Positions 51,093 to 60,364 of a stretch of 64,000 bases of DNA are shown here, piece after piece. Both the position numbers and the translations under genes were made by a program. The stretch's first letter is position 1. Each line of letters begins with the position of its first letter. The notes beneath the pieces are model-generated. The model saw only the letters and a list, made by a program, of their open reading frames with translations, searched no databases and was not told the DNA's origin. This DNA comes from Collinsella sp. (GTDB lineage Bacteria; Actinomycetota; Coriobacteriia; Coriobacteriales; Coriobacteriaceae), in contig DXZS01000010.1 in assembly GCA_019419505.1 (NCBI GenBank), forward strand, positions 61,744 through 125,743, read 5' to 3'.

Positions 51093-53243
51093 ATGGCATC
51101 CAAATACTCCATGAACGACCGTCCCAGCTGGCCTCGCCGCGCCATCGTTACCGCCGGCGAGCCCTACGGCAACAAGGGCCTTCACTTTGGCCACGTCGGC
51201 GGCGTCTTTGTCCCGGCCGACTTCTTCGCCCGCTTCCTGCGCGACCGTCTGGGCCGCGAGAACGTCATCTTCACCTCGGGCACCGACTGCTACGGCTCGC
51301 CCATCATGGAGAGCTACCGCAAGCTCAAGGAGAACGAGGGCTACGACAAGTCCATCGCCGAGTATGTCGAGTCCAATCACTCCCGCCAGGCCGCGACCCT
51401 CAACAACTACAACATCAGCTGCGATATCTACGGCGGCTCGGGCCTTGATCCGGCTGCGCAGATTCACAACGAGGTGACCGCCGAGATTATCGAGCGTCTG
51501 CACGAACAGGGCACCATCTCCAAGCGCTCCACGCTGCAGTTCTACGACGCCAAGGCCGGCACGTTCCTCAACGGCCGCCAGGTGATCGGCCGCTGCCCCA
51601 TCCAGGGCTGCAAGTCCGAGAAGGCTTATGCCGACGAGTGCGACCTGGGTCACCAGTTTGAGCCCGAGGAGCTCATCGCGCCCAAAAGCCAGCTCACCGG
51701 CGAGGTGCCCGAGCTGCGCCCGGTCGACAACCTCTACTTCGACCTGCCGGCCTACCTCGACTTTATGAAAACCTATACCGCCAAGCTCGCCCAGAACCCG
51801 CAGGTTCGCTCCGTGGTCTCCAAGACCATGGAAGAGTGGCTGCTGCCGGCCCAGCTCTACATCCAGAACAAGTTCCGCGAGGCCTTCGATGCCGTCGAGG
51901 ATCAGCTTCCCGAGCACACCGTGCTGGAGCCCGAGGGCAACAAGAGCAGCTTTACCGTCACCTTCCCCAGCTGGAAGGAGCGCGACGATGCCCACGCGGT
52001 GCTCGCCAACGGCGGCGTGCGCTTCCGCAGCGGCAAGGCGCTCGTACCCTTCCGCATCACCGGCAACATCGACTGGGGCGTTCCGGTGCCCGAGGTCGAT
52101 GGCGTCTCCGACGTCACCTGCTGGTGCTGGCCCGAGAGCCTGTGGGCTCCCATCAGCTATACGCGCACCGTGCTCGCACGCGATGCCAAGGCCGCCGGCG
52201 TGACCGAGGGCGTCGCCGCCCAGGATGCCGCCCTCATGGGCGAGCCCGCCGCCGATTCCACGCAGGTCCCCGCGCCCACCTACCAGCACAGCTCGCTCGA
52301 CTGGCGCGACTGGTGGTGCTCGGATGACGCACAGATCTACCAGTTCATTGGCCAGGACAACATCTACTTCTATTGCATCGCGCAGACCGCCATGTGGGAG
52401 GCCCTGGGTTGGAACCTCACGCAGAGCACCGTCAGCGCCTGCTACCACCTGCTCTACATGGGCAAAAAGGCAAGCTCGTCCTCGCAGACTCCTCCCCCGC
52501 CGGCAGACGACCTGCTCAACCACTACACCTGCGAGCAGATGCGCGCGCATTGGCTGTCGCTCGGCCTGTCCGAGAAGCCGGTGAGCTTTAGCCCCAAGGC
52601 ATACGACACGCGCGTGACCGGCAAGGACAAGGACGGCAACGAGGTGCGCGCCTGCGACGACAATCGCGTTATCGACCCCGCCCTTAAGGAGAGCGCGCTG
52701 CTGACCGGCGTGTTCAACCGCCTGGCCCGCAGCTGCTTCTACGGCGTCGCCGTCAAGGAGGGCGACGAGAGTCCCTATCGCAACGGTTGCATCCCCGCCG
52801 GTGCCGCTTCTGACACCGTGGTCGAAGCCGCCCAGCAGGCAGCCCTCGCCTTTGAGCAGGCCATGTACAAGTTCGAGACGCACCGAGCGCTCGCTGTGTG
52901 CGACGACTACCTGCGCGCCGCCAACAAGCGCTGGAGCGATGCCTCCAAGGCCGCCAACAAGCTCGAGGGCGAGCCGGCCAACGCCGCCATGACGCAGGCC
53001 CTCGTCGACGCCTTTACCGAGCTGCGCGTGGCCACCGTCCTGATGCACGGCATCGTGCCGGCCGGCTGCGAGCTCATCTGCGAGTACTTCGACGTTGACC
53101 CGGTCGCCTTCTTTAGCTGGGATAACATCTTTGCCTCCACGGACGAGTTCGTGGAGAGCCTGGGCGAGAAGCCCGGCGAGCACCGCGTGAAGCCACTGCC
53201 CCCGCGCTTCGACTTCTTCAGCAAGCACGAGAGCCAGTACTAA
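51093..53243 (+). CDS. metG: Methionyl-tRNA synthetase with altered KMSKS loop
   Basis: 716 aa from ATG 51093, with AAGGAG 4 nt upstream. It charges tRNA-Met. The N-terminus AGEPYGNKGLHFGHVGG carries the HIGH motif as HFGH. A knuckle follows (CPIQGC...ECDLGH) with four metal ligands as in MetRS. The Met-binding DNIYFYCIA-type segment is present. Where KMSKS is expected the sequence is LYMGKKASSSSQTPPPPAD: the second Lys of KMSKS is Ser, followed by a Ser/Pro-rich insert. The anticodon-binding helical part and FDFFSKHE end complete it. Whether it is the main MetRS or a second copy cannot be told. Confidence 0.88.
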   Translation: MASKYSMNDRPSWPRRAIVTAGEPYGNKGLHFGHVGGVFVPADFFARFLRDRLGRENVIFTSGTDCYGSPIMESYRKLKENEGYDKSIAEYVESNHSRQAATLNNYNISCDIYGGSGLDPAAQIHNEVTAEIIERLHEQGTISKRSTLQFYDAKAGTFLNGRQVIGRCPIQGCKSEKAYADECDLGHQFEPEELIAPKSQLTGEVPELRPVDNLYFDLPAYLDFMKTYTAKLAQNPQVRSVVSKTMEEWLLPAQLYIQNKFREAFDAVEDQLPEHTVLEPEGNKSSFTVTFPSWKERDDAHAVLANGGVRFRSGKALVPFRITGNIDWGVPVPEVDGVSDVTCWCWPESLWAPISYTRTVLARDAKAAGVTEGVAAQDAALMGEPAADSTQVPAPTYQHSSLDWRDWWCSDDAQIYQFIGQDNIYFYCIAQTAMWEALGWNLTQSTVSACYHLLYMGKKASSSSQTPPPPADDLLNHYTCEQMRAHWLSLGLSEKPVSFSPKAYDTRVTGKDKDGNEVRACDDNRVIDPALKESALLTGVFNRLARSCFYGVAVKEGDESPYRNGCIPAGAASDTVVEAAQQAALAFEQAMYKFETHRALAVCDDYLRAANKRWSDASKAANKLEGEPANAAMTQALVDAFTELRVATVLMHGIVPAGCELICEYFDVDPVAFFSWDNIFASTDEFVESLGEKPGEHRVKPLPPRFDFFSKHESQY

Positions 53244-53260
53244 GCCAACACCAAGGCAGA

Positions 53261-53367
53261 GTAGTCAATTTGGGACGGGGCTATTTTAGCTACCCCGTCC
53301 CAAATTTAACTGCAACGCCTGCCGAAACGGACGGGCAGCTAAAATAGCCCCGTCCCAAATTGACTAC
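53261..53367. repeat. MITE-like palindrome with 31-bp arms
   Basis: Perfect arms at 53261-53291 (starting GTAGTCAATTTGGGACGGGG) and 53337-53367. The loop holds a partial extra copy of ACCCCGTCCCAAATT. Ends share GTAGTCA/TGACTAC with the copies at 34797 and 48232, and the body shares TTTGGGACGGGGCTA with 38295. Confidence 0.9.
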
Positions 53368-53394
53368 TTTTAATGGAATGGGAAGGAAAGACGG

Positions 53395-54498
53395 ATGTCC
53401 AAGCCGCGTCGTCGTAAGCAGAAAAAGCAGGTCAAGCCCGAGCTCAAGCTCAGGCAATTTGCCGCCACCGAGCTTTCCGACCAGCTTGCCGCCCTTCCCT
53501 GCGCCGCCGACCTGCCGCGCTTTATGGTCGACACGGTCGCCGGCGCCTATGCCCCCACCGATGCCGAGCTCATGATCGAGGGCTTCGGCGCCGCGGCCAC
53601 ACGCCCGGTCACGCTGCGCGCCAACACGCTCAAGGCAACCGCCGAGGACATCGCTGCGGCGCTCGATGCCGCCGGCATCGCGCACCAAACCGTTACCTGG
53701 TATCCGGACGCCTTTATCCTGCCCGAGGCCCAGGTTTCCGATCTGTGGGATCTCGACATCTACCGCGACGGCAAGATCTACCTGCAGAGCCTGTCATCCA
53801 TGATGCCGCCGTTGGTCCTGGGCGCCCAGGCAGGCGAGGACATCCTGGACATGTGCGCAGCCCCCGGCGGCAAGACAACGCAGATCGCCGCCCTCACCCA
53901 GGGACAGGCGCACCTCACCGCCTGTGAGATGAGCATTCCCCGCGCCGAAAAGCTTGAGTCCAACCTCCACCGCCAGGGTGCCAAAAACGTGCCCGTCATG
54001 CGTATCGACGCACGCGAGCTCGACGAGTTCTTCCGCTTTGACCGCATCCTGCTCGACGCTCCCTGCACCGGCACGGGCACCGTCATCAGCGGCAACGAGA
54101 AAAGTCTGCACGGGCTCACGGAGCAGCTGCTTTGCAAGTGCGCACGCTCGCAGCGCGCGCTTCTGGACCGCGCCATGGGTGCCCTCAAACCGGGCGGCAC
54201 GCTCGTCTATTCCACTTGTTCGATCTTGCCGCAGGAAAACGAGGACGCCCTGCAAGAGGCCCTCGACAAGCACATGGACTGCGAGCTCATCCCCCTCGAC
54301 GGCACGCCGAGCGAAAGCGAAACGCGCCGTGCCCAGGATGCCGGCGAGGAGCCGCATATCGAGAGCAACGCTCTCACCGAGGCCATCGCCGCCGGCCACG
54401 TCTCGTCCGTCGCCAACGGTATGCCCGGCACGCTGACCATTCCGCCTAGCCGCGACTTTGAGGGCTTCTACATTGCCCTGATCCGAAAACGCAGCTAG
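53395..54498 (+). CDS. RsmB/NOP-family RNA (cytosine-C5) methyltransferase
   Basis: 367 aa. The basic start (SKPRRRKQKKQ) may bind RNA. SAM-binding motif I is ILDMCAAPGGKTTQIA near residues 158-173. The catalytic DAPCTGTG (motif IV Cys) and STCSILPQENE (motif VI Cys) define an m5C methyltransferase. A PUA-like end is weak. It is shorter than RsmF; substrate rRNA or tRNA position is not determined. GGAAGG lies about 7 nt before the ATG. The palindrome at 53261 precedes it. Confidence 0.9.
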   Translation: MSKPRRRKQKKQVKPELKLRQFAATELSDQLAALPCAADLPRFMVDTVAGAYAPTDAELMIEGFGAAATRPVTLRANTLKATAEDIAAALDAAGIAHQTVTWYPDAFILPEAQVSDLWDLDIYRDGKIYLQSLSSMMPPLVLGAQAGEDILDMCAAPGGKTTQIAALTQGQAHLTACEMSIPRAEKLESNLHRQGAKNVPVMRIDARELDEFFRFDRILLDAPCTGTGTVISGNEKSLHGLTEQLLCKCARSQRALLDRAMGALKPGGTLVYSTCSILPQENEDALQEALDKHMDCELIPLDGTPSESETRRAQDAGEEPHIESNALTEAIAAGHVSSVANGMPGTLTIPPSRDFEGFYIALIRKRS

Positions 54499-54522
54499 CG
54501 CACGGATCAAAAACTCAACAAG

Positions 54523-54693
54523 CTATCTCCGTGCGCGTTTGCCCTGCTGGTCGCGATGCTGTTTAAGCATCGCACGCTCCTTGCGTTCGGCCCTTTTGCC
54601 CTTAATGGCCGTGACCACAAAGTAGATGACCGCGGCGGCAACGATTGCGCCCACACACAGGCCAATCGAGCCAAACATTGCTGTCAATTCCAT
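54523..54693 (-). CDS. Small single-span membrane protein
   Basis: 56 aa on the minus strand, ATG 54693 to stop 54523. The start MELTAMFGSIGLCVG leads into one hydrophobic segment (IVAAAVIYFVVTAI), then a strongly basic tail (KGKRAERKERAMLKQHRDQQGKRARR). AGGTGA lies about 7 nt before the start. Shape suggests an N-out, C-in protein with a cytosolic basic tail, perhaps binding RNA or a membrane complex. No family recognised. It is convergent with the RNA methyltransferase gene. Confidence 0.6.
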   Translation of the reverse strand: MELTAMFGSIGLCVGAIVAAAVIYFVVTAIKGKRAERKERAMLKQHRDQQGKRARR

Positions 54694-54884
54694 ACCGCGT
54701 CACCTCTCTTTTAAACGGGACTTTCAAGATAGCACCTCGATCCCCGCCACCACAGCTCCTTCACGTTCGCCTGCCCTTCGGTCTAACGGATGGCACGGCG
54801 GGGAAAAATCAACTCGTCAAACGATTTAGCATTCGCAATTCCGGCTGCATCGCGCCGGCCGTCATCACATAGAATCGAGTCTCC

Positions 54885-55976
54885 ATGGATACCCTCAACG
54901 ATCTAAATGAGCGCGTCGACGCCTTCGTCGGCACCAGCTCCTTCGACACGCCTGCCGCGGCAAACGACCAAGCTCCCATCGATGTACCCGCCGAGGTTCA
55001 CGAGGGCATCGTCGCCTCGGTCGATTTCTCCGAGGTCGAGCTCGCAGACGAGTTCACCGAGCCCCAGGTAGCCGTGACCCCCAACGGACTGCTCCCCATG
55101 GAGCCGCTGCCCATCGACGGGCGTTTGCGCAAGGCGGCCCTTCGCATGCCCGACGAGATCGAGGAGGCCAGCGGCTTCACGCTCTTTGGCCGACGCATCA
55201 AGTCGCTCATTTACACCACCGATGTCGCGGTTATCCGCAACTCCAACGCCGACGCCGTCTTTGCGGTCTACCCTTTCACGCCGCAGCCCGCCATCACGCA
55301 AGCGCTGCTGACCGTCGCCGAGTGCCCGGTCTTTGTAGGCGTGGGTGGCGGAACTACGACCGGTAAGCGCTCCGTGCAGATGGCAGCCGTCTCCGAGATG
55401 CAGGGCGCGGCGGGCTGCGTGGTCAACTCCCCCGCTACTGCCGAGATGGTCGAGCACATCACCAACATCGCCGACATCCCCGTCATCGCCACGGTCGTTC
55501 GCTGCGACGACGATGCCCACGCCAAGGTGCGCGCTGGAGCCAAGATTCTCAACATCGCCGCCGGCAAGAACACGCCCCAGGTCCTACGCGAGCTGCGCGA
55601 GCACTATCCCAACCTGCCGCTTATCGCGCCGGGCGGTAAGACGCCCGAGAGCATTCGCGAGACCATCGCCGCCGGCGCCAACGCCATCATCTGGACGCCG
55701 CCTTCGGCCCAGCAGCTACAGACCGACATGATGCAGCGTTATCGCAAGATGAAGGAAGACGCCACACCTGTCATCTCGCGCGACGACGTGCCCATTATCG
55801 ACCAGGTCGCCGCCGCCGAGGTCAGCCAAGTCGAGAACATGAATCCCGATGTGCCGATTCCCGACGAAGTCATCGAGCGCGTCGCTTCGATCCACGAGCG
55901 CGTCGAGGAGCACCGCGCCAACCGCGGCCTCAAGCCGTCGCTGCACGGCTTTTTCTTCCGCGGAAAGAAACGCTAG
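54885..55976 (+). CDS. TIM-barrel-like protein of unknown function
   Basis: 363 aa. The N-terminal ~75 residues are acidic and low-complexity. From about residue 95 the chain alternates strands and helices as in an aldolase-like barrel: AVIRNSNADAVFAVYPF, PVFVGVGGGTTTGKRSV, GAAGCVVNSPAT, IPVIATVV, GAKILNIAAGKNTPQVL, LPLIAPGGKTPESIRETIAAGANAIIWTPPS. This resembles KDPG aldolase/ThiE-type barrels, but I see no definite catalytic lysine pattern. The C-terminus is helical and basic. Function is unknown. No clear ribosome site precedes ATG 54885. Confidence 0.6.
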   Translation: MDTLNDLNERVDAFVGTSSFDTPAAANDQAPIDVPAEVHEGIVASVDFSEVELADEFTEPQVAVTPNGLLPMEPLPIDGRLRKAALRMPDEIEEASGFTLFGRRIKSLIYTTDVAVIRNSNADAVFAVYPFTPQPAITQALLTVAECPVFVGVGGGTTTGKRSVQMAAVSEMQGAAGCVVNSPATAEMVEHITNIADIPVIATVVRCDDDAHAKVRAGAKILNIAAGKNTPQVLRELREHYPNLPLIAPGGKTPESIRETIAAGANAIIWTPPSAQQLQTDMMQRYRKMKEDATPVISRDDVPIIDQVAAAEVSQVENMNPDVPIPDEVIERVASIHERVEEHRANRGLKPSLHGFFFRGKKR

Positions 55977-55988
55977 CCGCAACAGCAA

Positions 55989-56020
55989 GGCCCGCTCCAC
56001 AAACGTGAGACGGGCCGTTT
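55989..56020 (+). terminator. Terminator after the barrel protein
   Basis: GGCCCG (55989-55994) with CGGGCC (56011-56016), followed by GTTTTC. Moderate stem. Confidence 0.6.
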
Positions 56021-56057
56021 TCGTTTGAGCAATCATGCAGCGACGTGATGGGGCAAA

Positions 56058-56948
56058 TTAATCCACGCGCTTGTCGCCCATAAAGAAGAGCGCCACCGTA
56101 CCGGGTCCGGTATGCGAGCCAATCAGAGTACCGATGTCATTGATCTCAATCTTGCCTTTAAGCTGCGGAACCTGTTCCTCAATCAGCGCCGCAACTGCCT
56201 CGGCATCCTCGCGGCACGCCGAGTGCGACATGATGCACTTACCCGAATAATCCGTACCGCCCTGCACGTGTGCCATCATGGTCTTAGCCATCTCGGAAAT
56301 CGCGCGCTTCTTGGTGCGAATCTTCTCACGCGGCGACAGCTTACCTTCGCAATCGACCGTTATAAGCGGGCAAATCTTAAGCGCCGTGCCAATGATCGCG
56401 CTCGCAGCCGAAATGCGACCGCCTCGTAGGTAGCTCGACAGATCGGTCGAGAAGAACCAGTGGTGCAGGTTGAGTTTGTGCTCCTCAATCCAAGCGGCCG
56501 TCTCGTCGAGTGAAGCCCCGCTATCGCGCACATCGGCGGCATATTCCAGCAACAGACCAAAGCCCGAAGACGCCCCCAGCGAATCGATGACGCGCACCTT
56601 GCCGCCCTCGGGATAGCGATCCGCAAGCATCTGCGCCGCGACGCAGGCCGATCCATACGTGCCCGAAATACCCGACGACAACGTCAGGTGCAGCACGTCT
56701 TTACCCTCGGCAACAAACGGCTCCCAAAACTCCTCGTACTCACCCACGCTCACCTGAGACGTCTTGGGCATGGCGCCCGCGGCAATCTGGGCAAAAAACT
56801 TGTCCGGCGTAATCGACTGATACAGATCGTCCGTATAGACAACATCGTCGATCTCGTAATGAAAACACACGACAGGAATATTGCGCGACGCAAAGAACTC
56901 ACGGGTTCGGTCGGCGGCGGATTCACAGGTCAGGACAAAATCACTCAT
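56058..56948 (-). CDS. DegV family fatty-acid-binding protein (second copy)
   Basis: 296 aa from ATG 56948, with AAGGAG 7 nt upstream; an ATG six codons earlier has none. DegV features are FVLTCESAADRT (usually TDSTAD; here Cys-Glu-Ser), MPKTSQVSVGEY with the ligand-binding polar residues, TLSSGISGTYGSA, and SHTGPGTVALFFMG at the end. It probably presents fatty acids to a FakA-type kinase. It differs from the DegV at 37339, so the two may bind different acyl chains. It is divergent from fbp. Confidence 0.9.
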   Translation of the reverse strand: MSDFVLTCESAADRTREFFASRNIPVVCFHYEIDDVVYTDDLYQSITPDKFFAQIAAGAMPKTSQVSVGEYEEFWEPFVAEGKDVLHLTLSSGISGTYGSACVAAQMLADRYPEGGKVRVIDSLGASSGFGLLLEYAADVRDSGASLDETAAWIEEHKLNLHHWFFSTDLSSYLRGGRISAASAIIGTALKICPLITVDCEGKLSPREKIRTKKRAISEMAKTMMAHVQGGTDYSGKCIMSHSACREDAEAVAALIEEQVPQLKGKIEINDIGTLIGSHTGPGTVALFFMGDKRVD

Positions 56949-57212
56949 ATGAGGCTCCTTACTCATTGCTGCGCAAATTATCGCACAGTGAGCCTACATA
57001 CGGTACATATGTCCACTATTTACCAAATCGAACCAAAAATAGCGAACATCTTTACCACCATCGTCTCCACCGGCTCCACGCATAAATATCTGAGAAAACA
57101 CCTTCTGTCGTCTCCACCCGACCAACACATCTACCTCAACTAAATCGATTTACCAAACCGTTCGGCCAACAATTCGACCTCCCACCCCCAATCGAAACAA
57201 AAGCGGCGCATA

Positions 57213-57240
57213 CTGATAAACGTTTGACGCTGTTTATCAG
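57213..57240 (+). promoter_or_regulatory. Inverted-repeat operator candidate upstream of fbp
   Basis: CTGATAAAC (57213-57221) and GTTTATCAG (57232-57240), a perfect 9-bp inverted repeat with a 10-nt centre, 28 bp before the fbp start. The size suits a dimeric repressor that would control gluconeogenesis. The regulator is not identified. Confidence 0.6.
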
Positions 57241-57268
57241 TTTTACCAACCCCATCGGAAGGTGTTTC

Positions 57269-59185
57269 ATGGTCGCATTCGATCGCAATCCGCAAGACTT
57301 TAAGTATCTGCGCCTGCTGTCGAGACAGTTCCCCACCGAACAATCCGCATTTACCGAAATTATCAACCTCTCGGCCATCCTCAACCTACCCAAGGGCACC
57401 GAGCATTTTATGAGTGACGTGCACGGCGAATACGAAGCCTTTATGCACATCCTCAACAACTGCTCGGGCGTCGTGCGCGAGCATGTCGACGAAATTTTTG
57501 GCGACACGCTCACCTTTGACGAAAAGGGCGAGCTGTGCACGCTCATCTACTACCCGCGCGAGAAGATCGACCTGGTCCGCAGCCGGCGCGAGGACTCGCC
57601 AACCTGGTACAAGACGATGCTTGACCAGCTCATCATGGTCGCTCGCTCACTTTCAAGCCGCTACACGCGCTCCAAGGTGCGTAAGGCCATCCCGCGCGAC
57701 TACGCCTACATCATCGACGAGTTGTTGCACACGCACCCGGACGAGAACAACTATCGCGTGCGCTATCACGAGCGCATCGTGGAGTCCATCCTGGAGACCG
57801 CCAGCGCCGACGACTTTATCGAGTCGCTCGCCTCGCTCATCAAGCGCCTGGCCGTCGACCACCTGCACCTGGTGGGCGACATCTTCGACCGCGGCGGCGG
57901 CGCGGCCAAGATTATGGACCGTCTGCTCACCTACCATTCACTCGACATCCAGTGGGGCAACCACGACTTGCTGTGGATGGGCGCTGCGGCCGGTGAGCCC
58001 GCCTGCATCGCCACGGTGTTGCGCAACAACCTACGCTACGACAACTACGAGATCCTGGAGAACGACTACGGCATCTCGCTGCGTGAGCTTGTCGCCTTTG
58101 CCGATGCCACCTACACCGCCGGTGAGTCCATCACCCCGCTGATCAAGGCCATCAACGTGCTGCTCTTTAAGCTCGAGGGCCAGATTATCCAGCGCCACCC
58201 CGAGTTCGATATGACCGACCGCCTGTTACTCGACAAGATCGACCACGACACCGGCACGGTCACGCTCGCCGACGACAGCGTGTGGCCGCTCACGACCAAC
58301 GACTTCCCCACCGTCGACCCGGCGGACCCCTACACGCTCACGTCTCAGGAGCAGCACATCATCGACAAGCTCGTGTCAGAGTTTGTCACCGCCGATCACC
58401 TGCATCGCCATATCGATTTCCTCTATTCCCACGGCTCGATTTACAAGGTCGCCAACGGCAACCTGCTCTTCCACGGCTGCGTTCCGCTCAACGAAGACGG
58501 CACCTTTAGCAGCATGAACTGCCTGGGCACCTGGCACGCTGGCCGCGATTATCTCGATTTTTGCGACCACATCGCCCGCCGCGCGTGGCGCGTGGGCGAC
58601 CGCGATGCCCTCGACTGGATGTGGTACCTGTGGATTGGCTTCAATTCACCCGCCAGCGGACGCCTGGTGCGTACCTTTGAGCGCGCCTATATCGCCGATA
58701 AGAGCACCTGGGTCGAGCCGATGGACCCGTACTTTACGCTTACCAAGTCGCCCTCGGTCTGCGATGATATCATGCGCGAGTTTGGCGTCGCGCCCATGGC
58801 ATGCTCGCCGACCGGCCACATCATCAACGGCCACACGCCCGTTAAAACCACCAAGGGCGAGCAGCCCATCCGCGCCGAGGGCAAGCTGCTGGTCATCGAT
58901 GGCGGCTTCTGCCGCGCTTACCATCCCAAGACGGGCATCGCCGGCTATACGCTCATCTCGAGCTCGCGCGGCTGCCGCCTCAAGTCGCACCGGGCCTTTA
59001 CGACGGTTGCCGAGGCACTCACGCGCAACGTGGACATCGAAAGCGAGACCAACCGTTTTGACCAAGCGGACCGTCGCCGCATGGTGAGCGACACCGATAC
59101 TGGCGCCAAGATCCGCAGCCAAATCCAAGACCTGCGTCAGCTGCTCGATGCATATAGAAACGGTGCTATCGAGGAGCGCGCCTAG
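57269..59185 (+). CDS. fbp: Class III fructose-1,6-bisphosphatase
   Basis: 638 aa, the typical class III size. It removes the 1-phosphate of fructose 1,6-bisphosphate in gluconeogenesis. Metallophosphoesterase motifs lie in the middle: FMSDVHGEYEAF near residue 45-56, LVGDIFDRGGG and IQWGNHDLLWMG near 195-240, then a later NGHTPVK. ATG 57269 follows GGAAGG by 6 nt; the longer frame is unsupported. An inverted repeat at 57213 is a likely control site. It is followed 78 nt later by a GtrA gene. Confidence 0.95.
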   Translation: MVAFDRNPQDFKYLRLLSRQFPTEQSAFTEIINLSAILNLPKGTEHFMSDVHGEYEAFMHILNNCSGVVREHVDEIFGDTLTFDEKGELCTLIYYPREKIDLVRSRREDSPTWYKTMLDQLIMVARSLSSRYTRSKVRKAIPRDYAYIIDELLHTHPDENNYRVRYHERIVESILETASADDFIESLASLIKRLAVDHLHLVGDIFDRGGGAAKIMDRLLTYHSLDIQWGNHDLLWMGAAAGEPACIATVLRNNLRYDNYEILENDYGISLRELVAFADATYTAGESITPLIKAINVLLFKLEGQIIQRHPEFDMTDRLLLDKIDHDTGTVTLADDSVWPLTTNDFPTVDPADPYTLTSQEQHIIDKLVSEFVTADHLHRHIDFLYSHGSIYKVANGNLLFHGCVPLNEDGTFSSMNCLGTWHAGRDYLDFCDHIARRAWRVGDRDALDWMWYLWIGFNSPASGRLVRTFERAYIADKSTWVEPMDPYFTLTKSPSVCDDIMREFGVAPMACSPTGHIINGHTPVKTTKGEQPIRAEGKLLVIDGGFCRAYHPKTGIAGYTLISSSRGCRLKSHRAFTTVAEALTRNVDIESETNRFDQADRRRMVSDTDTGAKIRSQIQDLRQLLDAYRNGAIEERA

Positions 59186-59263
59186 CACCACCCGCGGGGA
59201 TTGGCTAAACTTGCTGAGTTTGTCATCCCCGCGGCGCTTCGGCGCCAGCTTAAGGCAGGTACC

Positions 59264-59659
59264 ATGCAAAAGCTCCTTGCGCAGATCATGAAATTTGGCG
59301 TCGTCGGTGTCATTGCCACGGTTATCGACTTTGGCATTATGAATCTGCTTCACTACGGTCTGGGCCTCAACATCCTAATCGCCAACACCAGCGGCTTTAT
59401 CATCTCACTCATCTTTAACTACCTCGCAAGCATGAAGTACGTGTTTGCGCACAAGGAAGGCATGAGCCGCCGCCGCGAGTTCATCATCTTTGTCGTGCTG
59501 TCCGTGATCGGTTTGGTGCTCAACGACGGCATCGTGCTGGCGCTCAACGCCGGCCTGGGACTCGAGGCCAATATCGCCAAGATCTGCGCCACCGCGCTTG
59601 TCATGGTCTACAACTTTGTGACCCGAAAAATCTTCCTGGAGGGCGACGAGACAAAATAG
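59264..59659 (+). CDS. GtrA-family membrane protein (first copy)
   Basis: 131 aa from ATG 59264 (MQKLLAQIMKFGVVG), with AAGGCAGG nearby. Four membrane segments: FGVVGVIATVIDFGIM, LIANTSGFIISLIFNYL, FIIFVVLSVIGLVLNDGIV, IAKICATALVMVYNFV. The GtrA motif FNYLASMKYVF is intact. These proteins move lipid-linked sugars in wall or O-antigen glycosylation. A paralogue follows at 59879. Confidence 0.9.
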   Translation: MQKLLAQIMKFGVVGVIATVIDFGIMNLLHYGLGLNILIANTSGFIISLIFNYLASMKYVFAHKEGMSRRREFIIFVVLSVIGLVLNDGIVLALNAGLGLEANIAKICATALVMVYNFVTRKIFLEGDETK

Positions 59660-59683
59660 CTCGAAACCCCTGCAGCATTACGG

Positions 59684-59727
59684 CGCCCACGGACGACGCG
59701 CACTCAGCGCAGTATCGTCCGTGGGTG
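59684..59727 (+). terminator. Hairpin between the two GtrA genes
   Basis: CGCCCACGGACGA (59684-59696) against TCGTCCGTGGGTG (59715-59727), one wobble, no strong T run. Confidence 0.55.
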
Positions 59728-59878
59728 TCGCTCGTTTACGGGCAAATTTTCAACGTTTGCGGATTAGCTCTTGAAAATTTGGCGAGTTCATATAGTTCTT
59801 GGCAAAGACCTTACGTTTCCCTTGTAAAAGCTCTAAAGTATCCTCTGCTCGATTCATCAACGCATTGGATGTGATTAC

Positions 59879-60286
59879 GTGCGCAAGGCGCTGGCACAAC
59901 CTCATACCAAGCAGTTCCTCAAGTTTGCTGTCGTGGGTCTTATCTCCTTTGGCATCGACTGGGGCATGCTCATTGCGCTCGTCGAGCTGTTCCACCTCGA
60001 CTTTTTGATGAGCACCACGGTTTCGTTTATCACGTCCGTCGTGGTCAACTACTGGCTCAGCATGAAGTACGTGTTCGACCACCGCGAAGGCATGAGCCGC
60101 AAGCGCGAGTTCACGATCTTCACCATCCTGTCGGTGATCGGCCTGGGCCTCAACGACCTGTACATGTTTGTGGGCGTCACGTTTTTGAGCATCGGCTACC
60201 AGGCCATGAAGGCCATCGCCACGTTCCTCGTCACCTGGTACAACTACTTCAGCCGCCGCTTCTTCCTCGAGGGCGCACGGTCATAG
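59879..60286 (+). CDS. GtrA-family membrane protein (second copy)
   Basis: 135 aa starting with GTG 59879 (ribosome site weak). It shares the layout of the previous copy: VVNYWLSMKYVFDHREGMSRKREF and WYNYFSRRFFLEG align with FNYLASMKYVFAHKEGMSRRREF and VYNFVTRKIFLEG. It has four membrane segments. The pair looks like a gene duplication; heteromer formation is possible. A strong terminator follows at 60313. Confidence 0.88.
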   Translation: MRKALAQPHTKQFLKFAVVGLISFGIDWGMLIALVELFHLDFLMSTTVSFITSVVVNYWLSMKYVFDHREGMSRKREFTIFTILSVIGLGLNDLYMFVGVTFLSIGYQAMKAIATFLVTWYNYFSRRFFLEGARS

Positions 60287-60312
60287 TCGATTCACTATTT
60301 GCTTGAATGTAT

Positions 60313-60346
60313 AACCGGTTGGAATTCCCGTTCCAACCGGTTTTTT
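60313..60346 (+). terminator. Strong terminator after gtrA copies
   Basis: AACCGGTTGGAA (60313-60324) with TTCCAACCGGTT (60331-60342), then TTTT. Confidence 0.9.
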
Positions 60347-60364
60347 GTTTGCAGAGCCTGCCGA

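Noticed and set aside
50967..53228. 753-codon open frame on the minus strand opposite metG
   Set aside because: Composition is Val/Ala/Gly/His-rich in the way of antisense frames in GC-rich genes, and metG on the other strand has clear motifs.
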